Positions 52,153-62,120 of a stretch of 64,000 nt of DNA are shown here, piece by piece. The DNA is from UBA5972 sp964637875 (GTDB lineage: Bacteria > Pseudomonadota > Alphaproteobacteria > Rhodobacterales > Rhodobacteraceae), in the NCBI GenBank assembly GCA_964637875.1, contig CAZWXK010000001.1, forward strand, positions 58,249 through 122,248. The letters run 5' to 3'. Every line of letters starts with the position of its first letter. Positions within the stretch are counted from its first letter, which is position 1. The notes below the pieces were generated by a model that saw nothing but the letters and a program-made list of their open reading frames with translations, did no database searches and was not told the DNA's origin. The position numbers were made by a program, and so were the translations under genes.

Positions 52153-53425
52153 CAGAAGGTTGACCGACGAACGTGACGCCCGGCTCGTTTCGGGCTTTGA
52201 CCGGCTGTTTGCCCATGGGCCGCCCGCGCGACTGGGGCTTGCGGTGTCGGGCGGTGGCGACTCGACGGCGCTCCTGCTGCTGGCGGAACAATGGGCGCGA
52301 CGCAATGGCACGCGGCTTGCGGCCGTGACGGTCAACCACAATCTGCGCCCCGAAGCGGCGGACGAGGCCGCCCTGGCCGCGCGTGCCTGCGCCCGGCTCG
52401 GGATTTCCCACCAAACGGTTTCCTGGCAGGGCTGGAACGGGCAGGGCAACCTCCAGGACGCGGCGCGTCAGGCGCGCCGTCGCCTGATCGCCGCATGGGC
52501 GCTGGACAACGGGATTGATGCCGTCGCCCTGGGGCATACGCTCGATGATCAGGCCGAGACGGTGTTGTTGCGCCTGGCACGGGGCTCGGGCGTTGACGGA
52601 TTGTCGGGGATGTCGCGCGCGGTCACGGTCGAGGGCGTACGGATCCTGCGCCCCCTGCTGCACCTGCGCCGGGATGAGCTGCGCGATTTCCTGCGCGCGC
52701 GGGGCCAGAACTGGGCGGAAGATCCGAGCAACCAGGACGCGCGATTCGCCCGTGTTCGGGCGCGACGGGCACTGGCAGCACTGGCCGGGCTGGGGCTGGA
52801 TGCCGAGGGTCTGGTCGAAACGGCCGCCCGCCTGTCGGTCGCGCGCGCGGCGTTGGGCCGGCAGACATATGATGCGGCGCGACAATTGGTCCGGGTCAAT
52901 GACGCCGGGGCGGTCATGATCGAGCGCGACGGATTTTTCCAACAGCCCGAGGAAATCCGTCGTCGCCTTCTGGCGCACAGCCTGCAATGGGTCGGCGGGG
53001 CGCCGTACCGGCCGCGCCTGAGGGCGTTGCTCCGGCTTGTGGATCAGATCAGGCAGGGGCGTGGGGGCAGTCTGGGCGGTTGCCTGGCCGAGGCCCGCGC
53101 CCAACGCGTGATCGCGATCACGCGCGAGCCCGCTGCGGTAGCGCACAGCATCAGTCCGCCTTCCGTTCCCTGGGACGGCCGCTGGCAGATGGATGCGCCG
53201 ACGACCCCGGTGGATTGCCTTGTTGCCGCACTTGGCGAAAAGGGGCTGGCGCAATGCCCGCACTGGCGGGAAACCGGTCTGGAGAGGGCCGCTCTGCTGG
53301 CCTCTCCCGCGGTCTGGAGGGGCCAAGAACTGGTCGCGGCGCCGCTGGCGGGATTCGCAAATGGCTGGTCCTGTCGGCGTGTTCCTGCCAATGACCATTA
53401 TTTTTCCTCGATTATATCGCATTGA
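52142..53425 (+). CDS. tilS: tRNA(Ile)-lysidine synthase
   Basis: TilS converts C34 of tRNA-Ile(CAU) to lysidine so it reads AUA. The 427-residue protein shows the N-type PP-loop LAVSGGGDSTALLLLAEQW near residues 35-53, then NHNLRPEAADEA and LGHTLDDQAETVLLRLARGSG, which are hallmarks of the family. The C-terminal half is divergent, as is common in alphaproteobacteria. GTG 52142 is used, though the first conserved residues begin later and a start further in cannot be excluded. ftsH follows 89 bases downstream. Confidence 0.92.
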   Translation: MAVDRRLTDERDARLVSGFDRLFAHGPPARLGLAVSGGGDSTALLLLAEQWARRNGTRLAAVTVNHNLRPEAADEAALAARACARLGISHQTVSWQGWNGQGNLQDAARQARRRLIAAWALDNGIDAVALGHTLDDQAETVLLRLARGSGVDGLSGMSRAVTVEGVRILRPLLHLRRDELRDFLRARGQNWAEDPSNQDARFARVRARRALAALAGLGLDAEGLVETAARLSVARAALGRQTYDAARQLVRVNDAGAVMIERDGFFQQPEEIRRRLLAHSLQWVGGAPYRPRLRALLRLVDQIRQGRGGSLGGCLAEARAQRVIAITREPAAVAHSISPPSVPWDGRWQMDAPTTPVDCLVAALGEKGLAQCPHWRETGLERAALLASPAVWRGQELVAAPLAGFANGWSCRRVPANDHYFSSIISH

Positions 53426-53514
53426 ATCCCTGACCGGGATGCCTATGTTAAGCTCAACCAGAGACCCGCCCGCCTCATTCGGGCGAGTCCGTTCCATTCA
53501 GGGGAGCCTGTGTA

Positions 53515-55449
<1,935 letters not shown>

Positions 55450-55468
55450 ACCAGCACGCAACAATCAT

Positions 55469-55500
55469 AAAGATGCCCGCCCTTGGCGGGCATCTTTGTT
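55469..55500 (+). terminator. Rho-independent terminator of the tol-pal/ftsH region
   Basis: AAAGATGCCCGCC (55469-55481) pairs fully with GGCGGGCATCTTT (55485-55497) around a 3-base loop, with TTTG-TTTG downstream. The A/T ends let it work in both directions. Confidence 0.9.
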
Positions 55501-55699
55501 TGTGCCCGGACAAGGTCCCGCGGATCGCTGGCATCATCATGTCACCATCATGGGAAAAAGCGACCATGCCTTTTGACAAGGGCGATTCCGGCCGCGAATA
55601 TGTCGCAAAGTGTGCCTTTGCATACCGACGACGGGTCTATAGCCAGAACAGGCACCCTCATCATCAGCGCCAACATTCAGCAGGAACGAGGAAATCAAC

Positions 55700-57376
55700 A
55701 TGGGATACAAGTCGGATATCGAGATCGCCCGCGAGGCGCGCAAGCTGCCGATTCAGGAAATCGGCGCCCGTCTGGGTATTCCTGCTGACGATCTGTTGCC
55801 CTTCGGCCATGACAAGGCCAAGGTCTCGGCCGACTTCATCGCGTCTTGCCGTGACAAGCCGGATGGCAAGCTGATCCTTGTCACCGCCATCAACCCCACG
55901 CCGGCCGGCGAGGGCAAGACCACGACCACGGTCGGGCTGACCGACGGGCTGAACCGGATCGGCAAGGATGCCATGCTTTGTATTCGCGAGGCCTCGCTTG
56001 GCCCGTGTTTCGGCATGAAGGGGGGCGCGGCAGGTGGCGGCTATGCCCAGGTCGTGCCGATGGAGGAAATGAACCTGCATTTCACCGGTGATTTTCATGC
56101 CATCACCAGCGCCCACAACCTGTTGGCGGCGATGATCGACAACCACATCTATTGGGGCAACGAGCTGGGTATCGACGAACGCCGGGTCGTGTGGCGTCGG
56201 GTGGTGGACATGAACGACCGCGCCCTGCGTGACATCGTGACCAGCCTCGGCGGGGTTGCCAACGGATTTCCGCGCCAGACCGGCTTTGACATCACGGTGG
56301 CGTCCGAGGTCATGGCGATATTGTGCCTGGCCGATGACCTGGCCGATCTGCAACGCCGTCTTGGCGATATCATCATCGCCTATCGCCGCGACCGCAGCCC
56401 GATCTATTGCCGCGATCTGGGGGCAGACGGGGCGATGACCGTTCTGCTCAAGGATGCGATGCAGCCCAATCTGGTGCAGACGCTGGAAAACAACCCGGCC
56501 TTTGTGCATGGCGGGCCCTTTGCCAATATTGCCCATGGCTGCAACTCGGTCGTGGCAACGCGAACGGCGCTGAAGCTGGCCGATTATGTGGTGACCGAGG
56601 CGGGCTTTGGCGCCGATCTGGGGGCCGAGAAATTCATGGACATCAAATGCCGCAAGGCGGGGCTTGCACCGGATGTCGTCGTTTTGGTGGCCACGGTGCG
56701 CGCCATGAAGATGAATGGCGGCGTGTCTCGCGCCGATCTTGGCGCCGAAAACGTCGAGGCCGTGCAGGCGGGCTGCCCCAACCTTGGCCGTCATATCGGC
56801 AACCTCAAGGGGTTCGGCGTGCCGGTGGTGGTGGCCATTAACCATTTCGTCACCGATACCGAGGCCGAAATCGCCGCCATCCGCGCATATGTCGAAAGCC
56901 AGGGCGCCGAGGCAATCCTTTGCCAGCACTGGGAAAAGGGGGGTGAAGGGGCCGCCGATCTGGCCCGCCGGGTGGCCGAGATCGCCGATGCGGGGGTGTC
57001 CAGCTTTGCCCCGCTTTACCCCGATGACATGCCGCTCTTCGAAAAGATCGAGACCATCGCCAAGCGGATCTATCATGCCGACGAGGTGCTGGCCGACAAG
57101 AAGATCCGCGATCAGTTGCGCACATGGGAGGCCGCGGGTTACGGGCATCTGCCGATCTGCATGGCCAAGACGCAGTATTCCTTTTCCACCGATCCCAACC
57201 TGCGCGGCGCCCCCACCGGCCATTCGGTGCCGGTGCGCGAGGTGCGCCTGTCGGCAGGCGCCGGGTTCATCGTGGTGATCTGCGGCAACATCATGACCAT
57301 GCCGGGCCTGCCACGCACACCTGCGGCGGAAATGATCCACTTGAACGACGAGGGCGAAGTCGAGGGTCTGTTCTGA
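55700..57376 (+). CDS. fhs: Formate-tetrahydrofolate ligase
   Basis: Fhs joins formate to tetrahydrofolate with ATP, making 10-formyl-THF. The 558-residue protein has the ATP-binding line NPTPAGEGKTTTTVGLTDGL near residues 62-81, GPCFGMKGGAAGGGYAQVVP, and LTVTSEVMAILCLADDL-like and EAGFGADLGAEKFMDIKCR segments. ATG 55700 gives the normal length. A hairpin follows the stop and folD lies 98 bases on. In this window it could recycle formate set free by BoxC, as well as serve one-carbon metabolism. Confidence 0.96.
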   Translation: MGYKSDIEIAREARKLPIQEIGARLGIPADDLLPFGHDKAKVSADFIASCRDKPDGKLILVTAINPTPAGEGKTTTTVGLTDGLNRIGKDAMLCIREASLGPCFGMKGGAAGGGYAQVVPMEEMNLHFTGDFHAITSAHNLLAAMIDNHIYWGNELGIDERRVVWRRVVDMNDRALRDIVTSLGGVANGFPRQTGFDITVASEVMAILCLADDLADLQRRLGDIIIAYRRDRSPIYCRDLGADGAMTVLLKDAMQPNLVQTLENNPAFVHGGPFANIAHGCNSVVATRTALKLADYVVTEAGFGADLGAEKFMDIKCRKAGLAPDVVVLVATVRAMKMNGGVSRADLGAENVEAVQAGCPNLGRHIGNLKGFGVPVVVAINHFVTDTEAEIAAIRAYVESQGAEAILCQHWEKGGEGAADLARRVAEIADAGVSSFAPLYPDDMPLFEKIETIAKRIYHADEVLADKKIRDQLRTWEAAGYGHLPICMAKTQYSFSTDPNLRGAPTGHSVPVREVRLSAGAGFIVVICGNIMTMPGLPRTPAAEMIHLNDEGEVEGLF

Positions 57377-57381
57377 GGTAA

Positions 57382-57418
57382 AAAGCGCAAGTCGGGCCGC
57401 GGGGCCCGATTGCGCTTT
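57382..57418 (+). terminator. Hairpin between fhs and folD
   Basis: AAAGCGCAA (57382-57390) and TCGGGCC (57392-57398) pair with GGCCCGA (57403-57409) and TTGCGCTTT (57410-57418), leaving one bulged G and a 4-base loop. It ends in TTT. It could stop or attenuate transcription into folD. Confidence 0.75.
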
Positions 57419-57429
57419 GCCTCCGGCGG

Positions 57430-57451
57430 GAGTATTTCGGCAAAGAAGAAA
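57430..57451 (+). repeat. Dispersed intergenic element, copy 6
   Basis: GAGTATTTCG then GCAAAGAAGAAA, directly after CCTCCGGCGG and before the folD ribosome site. It matches the family consensus at all but the last base. Confidence 0.8.
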
Positions 57452-57473
57452 CGGGGCAGGCAGGGGTAACGAC

Positions 57474-58376
57474 ATGACGGCAAGGATCATTGACGGCAAG
57501 GCATTCGCGGCCGATGTCCGGGGGCGCGTGGCTGCGCAGGTTGCGGCGCTGAAGGCCGATCACGGGATCACGCCAGGGCTGGCGGTGGTGCTGGTGGGCG
57601 AAGATCCGGCCAGCCAGGTCTATGTGCGCTCCAAGGGCAAGATGACAGTCGAGGTGGGGATGAATTCGTTCGAGCACCGCCTTGATGCCGCGACCTCGCA
57701 GGAGGATCTGCTGGCGCTGATCGACCGGTTGAACAACGACGCCGCGGTGCATGGCATTCTGGTGCAGCTTCCCTTGCCCGATCATCTGGATGAATCGCTG
57801 GTGATCAACGCGATTGCGCCCGAAAAGGATGTTGACGGTTTCCATGTTTCCAATGTGGGCAGGCTGGCGACCGGGCAAGAGGCGATGGTGCCCTGCACGC
57901 CGCTGGGGTGTCTGATGATGCTGCGCGATCATCTTGGCACGCTTTCGGGGCTGGATGCGGTGGTGGTGGGGCGCTCTAACATCGTGGGCAAGCCGATGGC
58001 ACAGCTGTTGCTGCGCGACAGCTGCACCGTGACCATCGCCCACAGCCGCACGAGGGATCTGGCCGGGGTATGCCGGCGGGCCGATATTCTGGTGGCCGCG
58101 GTCGGCCGGCCGCAGATGATCCCCGGTGACTGGGTGAAAGAGGGGGCAACCGTGATCGATGTGGGCATCAACCGCATCCCGGCACCGGAAAGGGGCGAGG
58201 GCAAGACCCGCCTTGTGGGGGATGTGGATTTCGCCAGCGCGGTCGAACGCGCGGGTGCGATCACCCCGGTTCCCGGCGGCGTCGGGCCGATGACGATTGC
58301 CTGCCTGCTGGCCAACACGCTGACAGCGTGCTGCCGCGAAAACGGTCTGCCCGAGCCACAGGGCCTGACAGCCTGA
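57474..58376 (+). CDS. folD: Bifunctional methylenetetrahydrofolate dehydrogenase/cyclohydrolase
   Basis: FolD interconverts 5,10-methylene-THF and 10-formyl-THF. The 300-residue protein has the conserved lysine region SQVYVRSKGKMTVEVGM, the segment DGFHVSNVGRL, PCTPLGCLMML, the dinucleotide-binding VVGRSNIVGKPMAQLLL and the late PVPGGVGPMTIACLLANT. ATG 57474 gives the family length. It is functionally paired with fhs just upstream, so formate can be carried to methylene-THF. Confidence 0.96.
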   Translation: MTARIIDGKAFAADVRGRVAAQVAALKADHGITPGLAVVLVGEDPASQVYVRSKGKMTVEVGMNSFEHRLDAATSQEDLLALIDRLNNDAAVHGILVQLPLPDHLDESLVINAIAPEKDVDGFHVSNVGRLATGQEAMVPCTPLGCLMMLRDHLGTLSGLDAVVVGRSNIVGKPMAQLLLRDSCTVTIAHSRTRDLAGVCRRADILVAAVGRPQMIPGDWVKEGATVIDVGINRIPAPERGEGKTRLVGDVDFASAVERAGAITPVPGGVGPMTIACLLANTLTACCRENGLPEPQGLTA

Positions 58377-58385
58377 CCGCCGCGA

Positions 58386-58979
58386 TCAACTGCTGGCGCG
58401 AACCGTGTTGCGGACCATTTCCCAATAGCTATGGGCGACCTGGTCCGGGCTCAGCCTTCCTCCCTGACGGTACCAGGTGTTGACACCGGTCAACATGGCA
58501 ATCAGCGCGAGGGTGGCAATGCGCAGATCGGGAACCGAAACCGTGCCCTCGGCCTGGCCTCGACGCAGGATTTCCTCGAGCGTGTCCTCGTATTGGCGGC
58601 GCAGTTTTTCTATGGATGCGAAATTCTCGGTCGTGAGATTGCGCAACTCCATATAGGCAATGAAAACCTCGTCGGGGCGGTCAAGATGGTAGAGGATGTG
58701 AAAGCGGGTGAATTCCTCGAGCTGGGCAAGGGCGCCTGCGGGTTTTTCGCGCTCGTCCCATGCTGCCAGGAGGGCGGTCAGATGGTCGTGCATGAGGTCG
58801 AAAAGCAGGCTTTGCTTGTCGTTGGTATACAGATACAGCGCGCCTGCCTGTACTCCGACCTCCTGCGCGATCTGGCGCATCGAAACCGCCGCATAACCGT
58901 GGCGCGCAAAGAGTCTGAGCGCCGCCTCCCTGATGCGTGGGCCTGTAATCTGAGAATGTGAGCCTGTCTTGCGTGCCAT
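58386..58979 (-). CDS. TetR/AcrR family transcriptional regulator
   Basis: The 197-residue protein has an N-terminal TetR helix-turn-helix: IREAALRLFARHGYAAVSMRQIAQEVGVQAGALYLYTNDK (about residues 14-55). A ligand-binding C-terminal domain of helices follows. Its middle part (FHILYHLDRPDEVFIAYMELRNLT) resembles regulators of fatty-acid or acyl-CoA metabolism in this order. The start at 58979 gives the usual short arm before the HTH. It converges on folD with 9 bases between stops. The regulated genes and ligand are unknown. Confidence 0.88.
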   Translation of the reverse strand: MARKTGSHSQITGPRIREAALRLFARHGYAAVSMRQIAQEVGVQAGALYLYTNDKQSLLFDLMHDHLTALLAAWDEREKPAGALAQLEEFTRFHILYHLDRPDEVFIAYMELRNLTTENFASIEKLRRQYEDTLEEILRRGQAEGTVSVPDLRIATLALIAMLTGVNTWYRQGGRLSPDQVAHSYWEMVRNTVRASS

Positions 58980-59144
58980 GAAGCCTCCGGGTCAAGTTTA
59001 ACTGAACATGTGTTCATTTCACAGCCCGTTTCTGCCCTGGCTCGGGTGGTTTTCGGGTGGTGCATACTTGGCAAGCCATGTCCCGGCGGCCTAAGCTGTC
59101 GCACGGCCATCTGCCGGCCGTGCTGCCTGTGTGTTGCCCTTGTG

Positions 59145-59468
59145 ATGACGAGTCCTGGCAAAATTGCCGCTCTGGCTGTCTGTGCCCTCGTGCTGGGGGG
59201 GTGTTCGACCGCGATCTTTCCCGATCGCGAGGGAATAATGCTCCAGACGCGTCAGGCTGGCTGGTTGGGTTTTCTTCCGCTCAATGAGGTTCTGGCTGGG
59301 GACTCGGCGGATATGATCCGAAGCCAGGCCGAAATCCGCGCCCTTCAGGCCCGGGTTGCGCGCCTGCACCGCCGCACTGCCCTGTTGCGCGGTCCGGTCG
59401 ATGCGGCGCAGACGCGGCTCCATGCCCTGAACCGTGATACACGGGGGCGCGCGGTGACGTTGCCTTGA
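59145..59468 (+). CDS. Small predicted lipoprotein
   Basis: The 107-residue protein has a lipoprotein signal: a short basic start, hydrophobic core AALAVCALVLGG and a lipobox LGGC near residue 20, so the mature protein would be lipid-anchored from that cysteine. The rest is a charged helix rich in Arg and Ala (IRALQARVARLHRRTALL), probably a short coiled coil. I know no family for it. ATG 59145 has a weak ribosome site; the in-frame GTG 59142 is equivalent. It lies between a divergent TetR gene and hom. Confidence 0.6.
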   Translation: MTSPGKIAALAVCALVLGGCSTAIFPDREGIMLQTRQAGWLGFLPLNEVLAGDSADMIRSQAEIRALQARVARLHRRTALLRGPVDAAQTRLHALNRDTRGRAVTLP

Positions 59469-59528
59469 ACCGGAAATGTCGCTAACAGACGTCAAAACCC
59501 CGAACCCGCCCAGCACGGAGTCTGCGAC

Positions 59529-60815
59529 ATGACAAAACCCTTGCGCCTCGGCATCGCCGGTCTTGGAACCGTTGGCGTTGGTGTGATCCGTATCATCGCG
59601 CGCCATGGCGAGCTGCTGACCGCGCGCGCCGGGCGCCCGATCGAGATCGCCGCGGTATCGGCGCGTTCGCGCGGCAAGGATCGCGGCGTGGACCTGTCGC
59701 CCTATGCCTGGGAGGATGACCCGGTCACTCTGGCACGTCGTGATGATATCGACGTCTATGTCGAGCTGATGGGCGGCGAGGACGGCCCGGCAAAGGCATC
59801 GGTCCAGGGGGCCTTTGCTGCGGGCAAGCATGTTGTGACCGCCAACAAGGCCATGCTGGCCATCCACGGGCAGGAAATGGCCGAGGCCGCCGAGGCCGCC
59901 AATGTGGCGCTGCGCTTCGAGGCTGCCGTGGCCGGCGGTATCCCTGTCATCAAGGCGTTGACCGAGGGCCTTGCAGGCAACCGCATCACGCGCGTGATGG
60001 GGGTGATGAACGGCACTTGCAACTATATCCTCACCCGCATGGAAAACGAGGGCGTACCCTATGACGAGGTTTTTTCCGAGGCCCAGGCACTGGGCTATCT
60101 CGAGGCCGACCCGACGCTTGACGTGGGCGGCATAGACGCGGGCCACAAGCTGGCGCTGCTGTCGGCCATTGCATTTGGCGCCAGGGTCGATTTTGCCGGC
60201 GTCGATCTGGAAGGAATCGAAAGGATTTCGATCACCGATATCGAACAGGCCCGCGACATGGGCTTTCGGATCAAGCTGCTGGGGGTCGCACAGCTGACCG
60301 GCCGCGGGCTGGAACAGCGCATGCAGCCCTGTCTGGTGCCGGCCAACTCGCCGCTTGGTCAGTTGGAAAACGCCATGAATATGGTGGTCCTCGAGGGCGA
60401 TTCCGTCGGGCAGATCGTGCTGCGCGGCGCCGGTGCGGGGGCGGGACCAACCGCCAGCGCCGTGATGAGTGACGTGATCGATATTGCCCGTGGATTCCGT
60501 TTGTCGACCTTTGGACAACCGGCCGGTACGCTGGCCAATATCCAGGCCGCACAGGCCTCGGCCCCGGCTGCGTTCTATCTGCGGCTGACCCTCAAGGATG
60601 CCCCTGGCGTGCTGGCCAAGGTCACCCGCGCACTGGCTGACGCCGGGGTATCGATCGACCGCATGCGGCAATACGGCCATGACGCCGCTGCCGCCCCGGT
60701 GCTGATGGTTACACACAAGACCACGCGCGCCGAGCTCGATCATGCGCTTGACGGAATCAAGGCCACCGGGGTGAGCCTGGAAGATCCCGTTGCCATCCGG
60801 ATCGAGGATGTCTGA
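59529..60815 (+). CDS. hom: Homoserine dehydrogenase
   Basis: The enzyme reduces aspartate semialdehyde to homoserine, on the path to threonine and methionine. The 428-residue protein has the NAD(P) motif GIAGLGTVGVGVIRII at the start, TANKAMLAIHG, the homoserine dehydrogenase signature AAVAGGIPVIKALTEGLAGN, GVMNGTCNYILTRM, and a C-terminal ACT domain (LTLKDAPGVLAKVTRALADAGVSIDRM) for feedback control by an amino acid. ATG 59529 follows GGAG. A repeat-bearing spacer separates it from glpX. Confidence 0.95.
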   Translation: MTKPLRLGIAGLGTVGVGVIRIIARHGELLTARAGRPIEIAAVSARSRGKDRGVDLSPYAWEDDPVTLARRDDIDVYVELMGGEDGPAKASVQGAFAAGKHVVTANKAMLAIHGQEMAEAAEAANVALRFEAAVAGGIPVIKALTEGLAGNRITRVMGVMNGTCNYILTRMENEGVPYDEVFSEAQALGYLEADPTLDVGGIDAGHKLALLSAIAFGARVDFAGVDLEGIERISITDIEQARDMGFRIKLLGVAQLTGRGLEQRMQPCLVPANSPLGQLENAMNMVVLEGDSVGQIVLRGAGAGAGPTASAVMSDVIDIARGFRLSTFGQPAGTLANIQAAQASAPAAFYLRLTLKDAPGVLAKVTRALADAGVSIDRMRQYGHDAAAAPVLMVTHKTTRAELDHALDGIKATGVSLEDPVAIRIEDV

Positions 60816-61133
60816 GCGCACCGCATCAGGGCTGACGCTTGCCAGCGATGCATCGGCCGCGCTAGATGTGGGGCCTCGAAAACATGTTCATGTCTCCCCC
60901 GGCCAACCGATGGATGATCTTCTGCCTGTTGCACAAATACACCTGGTGCCATCTTCCGGCCCGCGCCCGGAAATCCCGGGTTCTTCTTCTTTGCACAAAT
61001 ACGCTCGGGGGTGCGGGGGCAGACAGCCCCCGCCTTGTGCAAAAGGTCGGCCCGGCACAGGCGGACAGGGTGAAAAACGTGAAGGGAAATTGCAGCCGGA
61101 TCCTTGGGATCCACGATGGCGGAGGCAGATGGA
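60816..61133. other. Gene-free spacer with dispersed element copies
   Basis: The 318-base spacer between hom and glpX holds a minus-strand copy of the dispersed element (60983-61004), with its G/C hairpin at about 61006-61034 (GCGGGGG/CCCCCGC type). A degraded minus-strand copy lies at 60919-60943 (CTTCTGCC then TGTTGCACAAATACACC). No coding frame was credible. Confidence 0.6.
60983..61004 (-). repeat. Dispersed intergenic element, copy 7 (reverse)
   Basis: On the minus strand it reads GCGTATTTGT then GCAAAGAAGAAG. Upstream on that strand are a GCGGGGG/CCCCCGC-type stem and CACCCCCGA, the same layout as copy 4. Confidence 0.8.
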
Positions 61134-62120
61134 ATGACGGTATCGACCGGGGACGACCGCGACGAATTCAATGATCGGCTGCTTTCCCTCAGCCTTGCCC
61201 GCGTTTCCGAGGCTGCGGCGCTGGCCTCTGCCGACCTGATCGGACGTGGTGACGAGGATGCCGCCGACGATGCCGCTGCACAGGCCATGGAATATGTGCT
61301 GGGCGCGATGGAGATCGACGGTCGTATCGTGATCGGCGAAGGCGACGCGGATGACGTCGATACCCTTTTTGTCGGGCAGGAGCTGGGCACGGGTGCCGGC
61401 CCGGCAGTGGACATCGCGCTCGACCCGCTCGAGGGGCGCACGCTCGCCGCCAAGGACATGCCCAACGCCCTGGCCGTGGTGGCGATGGGGCCACGAGGAT
61501 CGATGTTGCAGGCGCCGCCCATCTATATGGACAAGCTGGCAATCGGGCCGGGCTATCCCGACGGAATCATCAGCCTCGAGATGGCCCCGGCCGAGCGGAT
61601 CGACGCGATCGCCGCCTGCCGGGGCTGCGATGCGCAGGAGTTGACCGTCTGCGTGCTGGACCGACCACGACACGAGACACTCATCGCCGAGATTCGTGCC
61701 ACCGGCGCCCGCGTCCGCCTGATCAGCGATGGCGATGTTTCCGGCGTCATGGCCTGCGCCGAGCCGGCGCGGACGGGAATTGACATGTATATGGGGCTGG
61801 GCGGCGCCCCCGAGGGCGTGTTGGCCGCGGCCGCGCTGAAATGTCTTGGCGGTCAGATGCAGGGCCGCCTCGTCATCCGCAACAGCGACGAAGCCTCCCG
61901 CGCCCGCCACGCAGGCATCAGCGACACCGACCGCATCTGGTCGCGTGACGAGATGATTCGCGACGACGTGGTTTTCGCCGCAACCGGCATCACCGACAGC
62001 GCGCTGGTCAAGGGCATCCGCAAGGATACCACCCACATTTCCACGGAAACCCTGCTGTTGCGATCGAAAACCGGATCCATCCGGCGTCAGAGCTGCCGGC
62101 GCTTCCGGCGCCCCGCATGA
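61134..62120 (+). CDS. glpX: Class II fructose-1,6-bisphosphatase
   Basis: GlpX removes the 1-phosphate of fructose-1,6-bisphosphate in gluconeogenesis. The 328-residue protein has the metal-binding lines IDGRIVIGEGDADDVDTLFVG and DIALDPLEGRTLAAKDMPNALAV, then MDKLAIGPGY and GIDMYMGLGGAPEGVLAAAALK, which mark the family. GGAGG at 61121-61125 supports ATG 61134 over the in-frame ATG 61104. The stop overlaps the recJ start, so the two are coupled. Confidence 0.94.
   Translation: MTVSTGDDRDEFNDRLLSLSLARVSEAAALASADLIGRGDEDAADDAAAQAMEYVLGAMEIDGRIVIGEGDADDVDTLFVGQELGTGAGPAVDIALDPLEGRTLAAKDMPNALAVVAMGPRGSMLQAPPIYMDKLAIGPGYPDGIISLEMAPAERIDAIAACRGCDAQELTVCVLDRPRHETLIAEIRATGARVRLISDGDVSGVMACAEPARTGIDMYMGLGGAPEGVLAAAALKCLGGQMQGRLVIRNSDEASRARHAGISDTDRIWSRDEMIRDDVVFAATGITDSALVKGIRKDTTHISTETLLLRSKTGSIRRQSCRRFRRPA

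Noticed and set aside
57382..57418. Riboswitch-like leader of folD
   Set aside because: A single extended hairpin ending in TTT is simpler to read as a terminator; no conserved riboswitch core is visible.
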